DNA from: CAYVOX01 sp964453035
GTDB lineage: Bacteria; Chloroflexota; Anaerolineae; Anaerolineales; Anaerolineaceae
Direction of reading: 5' to 3'
NCBI GenBank assembly: GCA_964453035.1
Contig: CAYVOX010000047.1
Span: 1 to 19,960, forward strand
Length of the DNA: 19,960 nucleotides
Shown here in pieces: positions 14,750 through 19,960 of the stretch. A model generated the notes under the pieces. That model was not told the origin of the DNA. It saw only the letters and a program-made list of their open reading frames with translations, and did not search any database. The translations under genes and the position numbers were made by a program. Numbering within the stretch: position 1 is the first letter of the stretch; the number at the start of each line of letters is the position of its first letter.

Positions 14750-14953
14750 TCAACGGCTGCCACCGCTGATGGCTGCAACCAGGCGGATGCTGTCGCCTTC
14801 GCGCAGGGTTTCGTTTTCGTTGACCAGTTCACCATTGCGCACCACCAGGTACGATTCAGGCGAGAGGCCCAGCTTTTCAAGGGCAAGCCTGACCTGGATG
14901 GATTTTTCTTCAAGGATGAGTTCCTGTTTATGCAGGATGAGGGTGATGGGCAT
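14750..14953 (-). CDS. ttuB: ThiS/MoaD-type ubiquitin-like sulfur carrier (TtuB-like)
   Basis: A 67-residue beta-grasp protein with the ThiS/MoaD pattern: an N-terminal strand pair (MPITLILHKQELILEE), then a helix (QVRLALEKLGL), YLVVRNGELVNENETLREGDSIRLVAAISGG. Carriers of this family are adenylated at a C-terminal GG by a ThiF/TtuC-like E1, turned into a thiocarboxylate and used as sulfur donor, here probably for the adjacent TtuA-like enzyme. Unusually the protein does not end at GG: two residues, Ser-Arg, follow (GGSR, then TGA). The tail would have to be removed before activation, or the E1 must tolerate it. The gene starts 4 bases after the upstream lipoprotein stop. MoaD or ThiS remain possible, but location favours the TtuB role. 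Confidence 0.83.
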   Translation of the reverse strand: MPITLILHKQELILEEKSIQVRLALEKLGLSPESYLVVRNGELVNENETLREGDSIRLVAAISGGSR

Positions 14954-14957
14954 AGGC

Positions 14958-15680
14958 TTAGCGGGCAGCTTCAGAAAGACATTGGAGGAAAATTGTCTCG
15001 GCTTCGCCGGGCTGGCTGGCGGTGATTGCCAGTAGAGGCTGGCGCAGGCGGGCTGGCGTGAGATCGGTGATGGTGACAGCTTTGACGGTTGCGTTTAACC
15101 AGCGCTTTGGTATATAGCTAAAGGCAGCCGGTGATTCGGCAACTGCCTGCCGGGCAGAAGCCGGGTCTGGCGCCAGCCAGCCGGTCTCACGGTTGACCTG
15201 CAAGCCGGGCAAGGCAGCTTCCAGAACCTGCTGAATATCCTCCCCGGCGGCGTAGGTGAAGACCTTGAGGGGTTCTTTGCTGGCGGTGGGGGAGAGCTTT
15301 TCCCAACTGGCGATTTTCCCATTGAGCAGGTTGAGCAACTCGGTTACGCTGAGTTGGGTGATAGGGTTGCCCGGGTGGGCAATGAAGATCAGTTCATCCT
15401 CACCCAGCAGCACAGCAGGCGAGGTCAGACTGGCTGGGGCGCCCCAGCGCAGCGCAATGCGTGCGGCGTTGAGGTCGAGCAAGGGCGCCGGGCGCTGCAG
15501 GTAAACCAGATTGACCTCCGGTTGCTTCAGCGCGCACGCTTGCAAGGCGGGGTTCAACCAGCCCAGGCTCGCCGTTCCCTGCACCTGCCAGATGAGCGGG
15601 TTGGCAGGGGCTGCCGGGGTGGGCAATGCGGTGCTGCAGGCGGTGAGCAGCAGGGTGAGAAGGATCAGGGTTGGCTTCAT
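14958..15680 (-). CDS. PstS-like substrate-binding lipoprotein
   Basis: A 240-residue exported lipoprotein: signal peptide with lipobox L12-T-A-C15, a Pro/Ala linker (about 16-28), then a periplasmic-binding-protein type II domain. The stretch LLGEDELIFIAHPGNPITQLSVTELLNLLNGKIASWEKL is typical of PstS/phosphate-binding-like proteins, where the protein meets its anion, and the C-terminal half contains AFSYIPKRWL. The ATG at 15680 overlaps the uppP stop as ATGA, which decides the start over a longer frame reading into uppP. The ligand is not identifiable. It lies between uppP and the sulfur-carrier gene with no ABC permease, so it may act as an accessory sensor or binding protein and not as part of a complete importer. 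Function beyond the fold is inference. Confidence 0.8.
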   Translation of the reverse strand: MKPTLILLTLLLTACSTALPTPAAPANPLIWQVQGTASLGWLNPALQACALKQPEVNLVYLQRPAPLLDLNAARIALRWGAPASLTSPAVLLGEDELIFIAHPGNPITQLSVTELLNLLNGKIASWEKLSPTASKEPLKVFTYAAGEDIQQVLEAALPGLQVNRETGWLAPDPASARQAVAESPAAFSYIPKRWLNATVKAVTITDLTPARLRQPLLAITASQPGEAETIFLQCLSEAAR

Positions 15681-16501
15681 AAGGTTAAAAAGTAGACCAC
15701 CAGCGTCAACACGCCGATGGCGCAGCAGTACACAGCAAAACTGCGCAGCGAATGGTGCGTGACGAAGCGCAGCATCCAGCGGATGGATAGATAACCCACC
15801 ACGGCGGCGGCGGCAAAGCCAACCGCGATGAGCGGCCAGAAAGACATCCATGTGGGGGTCTGGAGCAGGTCAACCAGTTCAAGCGCGCCGGCGCCCAGCA
15901 TGACCGGAATGGACATGAGAAACGAAAACCGCGCGGCAGCGAAGCGGTCAAACTGGCGCAGCATGCCACCGGTGATGGTAGAACCCGAGCGCGAGACCCC
16001 GGGGAAGATGGAAAGCGCCTGGAAAAGCCCGATGATGAGCGCATCCAGCCAGGTGATGGTGGCGAGGGTGCGGGCGCGCCTTCCGTAATATTCAGCCAGC
16101 AATAAAAACACAGCCGTCAGAATCAGAAAACCAGCGGTGAGGGCAACACTACTGAAGGCGGCTTCTACTTCATCTTTAGCCAGTACACCAAAGACGACAG
16201 CCGGGAAGGTTGCCAGGATCAGGTACCATCCCAGGCGAGATTGCGCCTCGGCGAAGGGCTTGAGGCGCAGCAGGCCGGTGACAAACGCTTTGATAATGGT
16301 CCACAAATCCTGCCAGAAGTAGACAATCACAGCCACCAGGGTGCCGAGTTGCACGAGTACGTCAAACGGGAAGACCTGCTCTGCGGGGATTTGCCATCCC
16401 AGCAGGAAGGGCACAATCACAAGGTGAGCGGATGAAGACACGGGCAAAAATTCGGTTAACCCCTGGACGATACCGAGGACAATTGCTTGAAGGAAGGTCA
16501 T
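15677..16501 (-). CDS. uppP: undecaprenyl-diphosphate phosphatase
   Basis: A 274-residue multi-span membrane enzyme (BacA/UppP) that dephosphorylates undecaprenyl diphosphate to recycle the lipid carrier for peptidoglycan and other wall polymers; it also confers bacitracin resistance when abundant. Motif 1 is G14-LTEFLPVSSSAHL-27, with E17 and H26, and motif 2 is P167-GVSRSGST-175 with R171; these form the active site. Eight hydrophobic spans are apparent. The ATG has GGAGAT 6 bases upstream. The stop overlaps the following lipoprotein start. tgt ends 79 bases upstream on the same strand, so uppP probably lies in the tgt transcript. Confidence 0.96.
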   Translation of the reverse strand: MTFLQAIVLGIVQGLTEFLPVSSSAHLVIVPFLLGWQIPAEQVFPFDVLVQLGTLVAVIVYFWQDLWTIIKAFVTGLLRLKPFAEAQSRLGWYLILATFPAVVFGVLAKDEVEAAFSSVALTAGFLILTAVFLLLAEYYGRRARTLATITWLDALIIGLFQALSIFPGVSRSGSTITGGMLRQFDRFAAARFSFLMSIPVMLGAGALELVDLLQTPTWMSFWPLIAVGFAAAAVVGYLSIRWMLRFVTHHSLRSFAVYCCAIGVLTLVVYFLTL

Positions 16502-16580
16502 TTTATCTCCATGAGGGCTTTGATGAACCTCTCAGTTACAAGAAACGCGCCGCAAGCGTGTTGAGAGAATGGCACAGCTT

Positions 16581-17699
16581 TCACTGCTCAGAAGGTCGGG
16601 CAGGCGCAAGCCAGCTTTGCGAGAAGGCTTCAAACTGGCCTGCCAGGATGGCCTGGCGGGCGCCGCGCGCCAGTTCCAGCAGCGTGAAAAGATTGTGAAT
16701 GGAAATGAGAGTGGCAGCCAGCATTTCGCGAGCGGAAATGAGATGGCGGAGGTAGGCGCGGGTGAAGGTGCGGCAGGTGTAACAGGCGCATGTTTCATCA
16801 ATGGGGCGTTTATCGTGAGCGTTGACGCTGTTCATCAGGTTAAGCCTGCCGGAGCGGGTCATGGCGGCATGGTGGCGCGCCAGGCGGGTGGGCAGCACGC
16901 AGTCGAAGATATCGACGCCGCGGGCGATACCGTTGATGAGATCCTCAGGCGTGCCCACGCCCATGAGGTAACGCGGCTTATCCTCTGGCAGGATGGCATT
17001 GACCACCTCGATGGTGGCGTGCATTTCAGCCTTACTTTCGCCTACCGAGAGACCGCCGATGGCATGACCGGGGAAGCCGAGGCTGGCGATTTTCTCAGCG
17101 GATTGCTGGCGCAACTCCGGGAAGATGCCGCCCTGGACGATGCCAAAAAGAGCCTGATCTGCGCGGGTATGAGCATTCAGGCAGCGTTCAGCCCAGGCGT
17201 GGGTGCGCTGCATGGCGCGCTGGTTATAGGCCTGGTCATAGGGTGGGGCACATTCATCGAAGGCCATGATGATATCCGCGCCGAGTTTTTCCTGTACGAA
17301 TATGGAGCTTTCAGGGGTTAGACGCTGGGTTGAGCCGTCAATGTGACTCTTGAAGGTGACGCCATCTTCGTCAATTTTCCGCGTATCGGAGAGCGAAAAG
17401 ACCTGGAAGCCGCCGGAATCGGTGAGGATGGGGTGGGGCCACTGCATGAAAGCGTGCAGCCCGCCCATCTCTGCCACCAGGTCGGCGCCGGGGCGGAGAA
17501 AGAGGTGGTAGGTGTTGGAGAGCACCAGGGTGGCGCCAATTTCCTCAAGGTGCTGCGGGGTGAGGGATTTGACGGTAGCCTGCGTGCCCACCGGCGCAAA
17601 GACGGGGGTCAGCAGTTCGCCGTGCGGGGTGTTAAAGCAGCCGGCGCGGGCGTTTCCATCACGGGCCTGCAGGTCAAAGGAGAAGGGCGGGGCGTGCAT
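16581..17699 (-). CDS. tgt: tRNA-guanine transglycosylase
   Basis: A 372-residue cytoplasmic enzyme that exchanges guanine-34 of GUN-anticodon tRNAs for the queuosine precursor preQ1. The family start F-x-L-x-A-R-D-G-N-A-R-A-G is seen at 8-20. D94-SGGFQVFSL contains the general base/acid aspartate; VDIFDCVLPTR (262-272) contains the nucleophile D266. Zinc is bound by C304, C306, C309 and H335 (CACYTC...H). The length is normal. The start ATG has no SD, while TACAAT (a -10-like element) ends 9 bases before it, so a leaderless message is plausible. A longer frame upstream to 17807 lacks family similarity. Divergent from recA, it is probably the first gene of the tgt-uppP-lipoprotein-ttuB-ttuA run. 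Confidence 0.96.
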   Translation of the reverse strand: MHAPPFSFDLQARDGNARAGCFNTPHGELLTPVFAPVGTQATVKSLTPQHLEEIGATLVLSNTYHLFLRPGADLVAEMGGLHAFMQWPHPILTDSGGFQVFSLSDTRKIDEDGVTFKSHIDGSTQRLTPESSIFVQEKLGADIIMAFDECAPPYDQAYNQRAMQRTHAWAERCLNAHTRADQALFGIVQGGIFPELRQQSAEKIASLGFPGHAIGGLSVGESKAEMHATIEVVNAILPEDKPRYLMGVGTPEDLINGIARGVDIFDCVLPTRLARHHAAMTRSGRLNLMNSVNAHDKRPIDETCACYTCRTFTRAYLRHLISAREMLAATLISIHNLFTLLELARGARQAILAGQFEAFSQSWLAPARPSEQ

Positions 17700-17708
17700 G
17701 ATGGGCAA

Positions 17709-17714
17709 ATTGTA
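17709..17714 (-). promoter_or_regulatory. possible -10 of the tgt operon
   Basis: TACAAT reads on the minus strand 9 bases before the tgt ATG, which would give a leaderless mRNA. The -35 is not convincing: TTGCAA is about 20 bases away. A second minus-strand candidate, TTGCTG/TATAGT, lies farther upstream. Confidence 0.3.
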
Positions 17715-17734
17715 CCATAGGTCTGATTTGCTTC

Positions 17735-17762
17735 TTGCAAAATAGAAATAATGTACTATAAT
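17735..17762 (+). promoter_or_regulatory. promoter of recA
   Basis: TTGCAA (17735-17740) and TATAAT (17757-17762) are separated by 16 bases; a second TATAAT at 17793-17798 lacks a clear -35. Around 17727-17741 the short palindrome TTTGC-TTCTT-GCAAA overlaps the -35. I see no recognisable LexA box of the E. coli or Bacillus type. Confidence 0.5.
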
Positions 17763-17826
17763 TGTCCTATCAATGCCAGCAACCAAATGATATATAATAC
17801 TTAACATCTCAATCAGGAGAAATTAA

Positions 17827-18918
17827 ATGGCTCGAAAACCAGTTCCGCCTCCAGCTGCACCGGACCTTTCCAGCTCAAATGATGATGCTCGCCGCGCCAC
17901 GCTTGACCGCGCGCTGGGCGAGATTATTAAACGCTACGGCGAAGGGTCAATCATGCGCATGGGAGAAGCCCAACACCTTGCCGTTGAAGCCATCCCCACC
18001 GGGTCGTTATCGCTGGACCTGGCTCTGGGGGTTGGCGGCATCCCGCGGGCGCGCATCACCGAAATCTACGGCCCGGAATCCTCCGGTAAAACCACGCTCT
18101 GCCTTCACATTGTGGCTGAAGCGCAAAAAATGGGCGGGACGGCAGCCTACGTGGATATGGAACATGCCCTCGACCCCACTTATGCAGCGCGCCTGGGCGT
18201 GAACGTCAACAGCATGCTCATCTCGCAGCCGGATACCGGCGAGCAGGCGCTTGAAATTGTTGAGACGCTGGTTCGCTCCGGCGCGGTGGACGTGGTGGTG
18301 ATTGACTCGGTGGCGGCGCTGGTGCCGCGCAACGAAATTGAAGGCGATATGGGCGATGCCAGCATGGGCATGCAGGCGCGGTTGATGTCTCAGGCTTTGC
18401 GCAAGCTCTCGGGGGCGATTAACCAGACCAAGACCTCGGTCATTTTCACCAATCAGCTGCGGCAAAAGATTGGCATTGTTTTTGGAAATCCTGAAACCAC
18501 ACCGGGCGGGCTGGCCCTCAAGTTTTATGCTTCCGTCCGGTTGGATATTCGCCGCATCCAATCCATCAAAATGGGCGCGGAGATTATCGGCAACCGCGTG
18601 CGGGTGCGGGTGGTGAAGAACAAGGTGGCTCCGCCCTTCCGCGTGGCAGAATTTGACGTGATGTACAACGAAGGTATTTCCAAGGTCGGCGATATTATTG
18701 ACCTGGCGACTCAACTGGAGATTATCCAGAAGCGCGGTGCTTTCTTCTCCTACGGTGAAATTCGCCTGGGGCAGGGGCGGGAAAACGCCAAAGAATACCT
18801 GCGCCAGAATGCTGACCTGGCGCGCGAGATTGAACTGGCTATTCGCCAGCGCGCGATGGGCGGCGAAGTACCCCTGGCACTCTCAGGTCCGGGTGATGAT
18901 GACTCTGGGGATGAATGA
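17827..18918 (+). CDS. recA: RecA recombinase
   Basis: A 363-residue DNA-dependent ATPase that forms filaments on single-stranded DNA for homologous recombination and triggers LexA self-cleavage. Walker A is G82-PESSGKT-89; VDMEHALDP carries the catalytic glutamate (E112); Walker B is VVVIDSVAAL; loop L1 is EIEGDMGD and loop L2 lies in NQLRQKIGIVFGNPETTPGG. The N-terminus has a Pro-rich extension (2-18) before the usual helix, and the C-terminus is short and acidic (GDDDSGDE). AGGAGA lies 7 bases before the ATG. Its TGA overlaps the start of the following lipoprotein gene (ATGA), so the two are probably co-transcribed and translationally coupled. Confidence 0.98.
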   Translation: MARKPVPPPAAPDLSSSNDDARRATLDRALGEIIKRYGEGSIMRMGEAQHLAVEAIPTGSLSLDLALGVGGIPRARITEIYGPESSGKTTLCLHIVAEAQKMGGTAAYVDMEHALDPTYAARLGVNVNSMLISQPDTGEQALEIVETLVRSGAVDVVVIDSVAALVPRNEIEGDMGDASMGMQARLMSQALRKLSGAINQTKTSVIFTNQLRQKIGIVFGNPETTPGGLALKFYASVRLDIRRIQSIKMGAEIIGNRVRVRVVKNKVAPPFRVAEFDVMYNEGISKVGDIIDLATQLEIIQKRGAFFSYGEIRLGQGRENAKEYLRQNADLAREIELAIRQRAMGGEVPLALSGPGDDDSGDE

Positions 18919-19460
18919 GAACGATTGACTCTGCGAACAGACCCGTCCGGTACCTGGTGATTGGCCTGTTCTCGGTGCTTTCAATTTTACTGGCAGGCTG
19001 CGGGATCGCTCCGCGCCTGCCCGTTCCCGGCGCTGAGCAAACGCCGGTCTTCCGCCCGCCCACGCTGGCGGCGCCTGCCACTGCCACCATCATCCCGGTC
19101 AGCGCGCGGCCCACCGCGGCGCAGAACTGCACCGATAAGCTGGCCTTTATCGCTGATTTAACCATCCCCGATGGGACGGTGGTTGCCCCAAACAGCACGC
19201 TGGATAAACGCTGGGAGGTGGAGAATACCGGCACGTGCAACTGGGACGAGCGCTACCATCTCAAGCTCTCCAGCGGCCCGGCGATGGGCATCGAAGCGGA
19301 GCAGCCATTGTTCCCGGCTCGCAGCGGTACCCGCGCGGTGATCCGGTTGGTGATGCAGGCGCCGGAAAAACCCGGAACTTACCGCAGCGCCTGGCAGGCT
19401 TACAACCCGAACAATGAGAAATTTGGCGAAGTGATATTTATAGATATTGTGGTGAAATGA
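18915..19460 (+). CDS. lipoprotein with an NBR1-type Ig-like domain
   Basis: A 181-residue exported lipoprotein. The signal peptide ends in L26-A-G-C29. A Pro/Ala/Thr-rich linker spans about 30-70. A single NBR1-like (FW, four-tryptophan family) Ig domain fills 72-181: DLTIPDGTVVAPN, then KRWEVENTGTCNWDERYHL (98-116), MQAPEKPGTYRSAWQAYN and FGEVIFIDIVV. Tryptophans at 100, 110 and 160 and cysteines 72 and 108 (possible disulfide) are visible. Bacterial FW domains are mainly found in surface proteins of Chloroflexota and Actinobacteria, where they probably mediate binding. The ATG overlaps the recA stop. An exported lipoprotein coupled to recA has no obvious functional logic, so the role is unknown. 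Confidence 0.88.
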   Translation: MRTIDSANRPVRYLVIGLFSVLSILLAGCGIAPRLPVPGAEQTPVFRPPTLAAPATATIIPVSARPTAAQNCTDKLAFIADLTIPDGTVVAPNSTLDKRWEVENTGTCNWDERYHLKLSSGPAMGIEAEQPLFPARSGTRAVIRLVMQAPEKPGTYRSAWQAYNPNNEKFGEVIFIDIVVK

Positions 19461-19461
19461 A

Positions 19462-19489
19462 AAATTCCCCGTCGAAAGGCGGGGAATTT
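19462..19489. terminator. bidirectional intrinsic terminator
   Basis: The 10-base arms AAATTCCCCG (19462-19471) and CGGGGAATTT (19480-19489) pair perfectly around an 8-base loop. A/T runs at both ends allow termination in either direction between the convergent lipoprotein and the edge gene. Confidence 0.82.
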
Positions 19490-19509
19490 GATAATTGGAG
19501 CGGTAAAAC

Positions 19510-19960
19510 TTACTTGCAGGTATCGATGCTGTACCAGTAACCGCAAGAGTCAACGCAGGTTGAGACGATGCAGGGTCCACCCGGCCAGTCTTCACCGCGA
19601 ATCTCAGTTTCGCAGCTGGCGTTAATGCCGCGTACGGGGCAGTTATCATCACCCGGGGGGATGTAGCCTTCAGGGGTGGGGGTTTTTATGGGGGCAATCA
19701 AATAATCAGTTTTGAAAATTGGCTCGGCGGTGGTTTTTGGCTCATAAAAAGCCAGTTCAACCTTGCGGTTGTAGGGGAATTCTGGGCCAATGCAAAACAT
19801 TTGATCGGGCAGCTTGGGATACAAATTGCAGGTGTATTTGACCTTGTTAACCTGCAAATCGTAAGCCTGTTTGATGCCTGGCAAGTAAAAAGCCAGCATC
19901 AAGCCCCACTTCTGATAATCCGAGTACAGGATGCGGAAACCGGCAAAAGCCTGGGTGGGG
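19510..19960 (-). CDS. cysteine-rich hypothetical protein, probably secreted (5'-truncated by the window edge)
   Basis: The frame is open from the right edge of the window to a stop at 19510, giving 149 visible residues. Reading starts PTQAFAGFRILYSDYQKWG and runs without a stop, so the true start lies outside. Eight cysteines are present: YTCNLYP, QMFCIGP, DDNCPV, NASCET, GPCIV, STCVD, DSCGY and DTCK. Six of them are packed into the last 40 residues, consistent with disulfides in an exported protein. An internal linker (TPTPEGYIPPGDD) is Pro/Thr-rich like those of the other surface lipoproteins here. I do not recognise a family. The signal sequence, if any, is outside the window. Confidence 0.7.
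   Translation of the reverse strand, partial: PTQAFAGFRILYSDYQKWGLMLAFYLPGIKQAYDLQVNKVKYTCNLYPKLPDQMFCIGPEFPYNRKVELAFYEPKTTAEPIFKTDYLIAPIKTPTPEGYIPPGDDNCPVRGINASCETEIRGEDWPGGPCIVSTCVDSCGYWYSIDTCK

Noticed and set aside
15681..15851. Longer N-terminus for the PstS-like lipoprotein
   Set aside because: The extension overlaps uppP and would bury the signal peptide and lipobox; the ATGA overlap marks the real start.
16569..17321. Plus-strand open frame of 250 codons opposite tgt
   Set aside because: Antisense shadow of tgt; no SD and no family similarity.
17715..17826. LexA/SOS box upstream of recA
   Set aside because: No E. coli-type CTG-N10-CAG or Bacillus-type CGAAC-N4-GTTCG motif is present; the short TTTGC/GCAAA palindrome is too weak to call.

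Overview
The window looks like the chromosome of a Chloroflexota bacterium, most likely of the Anaerolineae. This rests on the gene styles: Pro/Thr-rich lipoprotein linkers, an NBR1-type Ig lipoprotein, a class I-alpha glutamine synthetase, a TtuA/TtuB-like tRNA thiolation pair and an oligopeptide-binding protein of unusual layout. It is an inference by eye, not a database result. Coding density is high, GC is moderately high, and most convergent gene pairs are separated by clear intrinsic terminators. There are no rRNA or tRNA genes, CRISPR arrays, transposases or phage genes.

Left part (1-4730): the tail of an unidentified gene converges on a PAP2 phosphatase. A peptide ABC-transporter operon follows, made of a substrate-binding lipoprotein and two permeases (DppB/DppC type) with no ATPase genes. 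The binding protein carries its segments in the wrong order. The part that should be N-terminal sits at the C-terminus and the middle of the fold comes first, so it reads as a naturally circularly permuted SBP_bac_5 protein. This is the most striking observation in the window.

Middle (4731-13820): a 2007-residue bacterial alpha-2-macroglobulin lipoprotein keeps the fold landmarks but has lost its thioester Cys and Gln (YEFTEA where CxEQ is expected). It is followed by convergent ppk2 (polyphosphate kinase 2). A roughly 360-base regulatory region with repeated TAATTAT motifs and a palindrome separates ppk2 from divergent glnA. The glnA leader holds a hairpin plus T-tract directly before the ribosome binding site, which looks like an attenuator. 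A 113-base palindromic element with 19-base terminal inverted repeats lies between glnA and the next, convergent gene.

Right part (13821-19960): a minus-strand run reads tgt (queuosine tRNA modification), uppP (undecaprenyl-diphosphate phosphatase), a PstS-like lipoprotein, a ThiS/MoaD-like sulfur carrier and a TtuA-like tRNA thiolase. The last four are overlapping or nearly so. Divergent from tgt is recA, translationally coupled through ATGA to an NBR1-Ig lipoprotein. At the edge is the 5'-truncated part of a cysteine-rich, probably secreted protein of unknown function.

Working together, the tRNA-modification genes (tgt, ttuA, ttuB) appear to share an operon with envelope functions (uppP, lipoprotein). 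The peptide transporter and the macroglobulin both act on the outer face of the cell.
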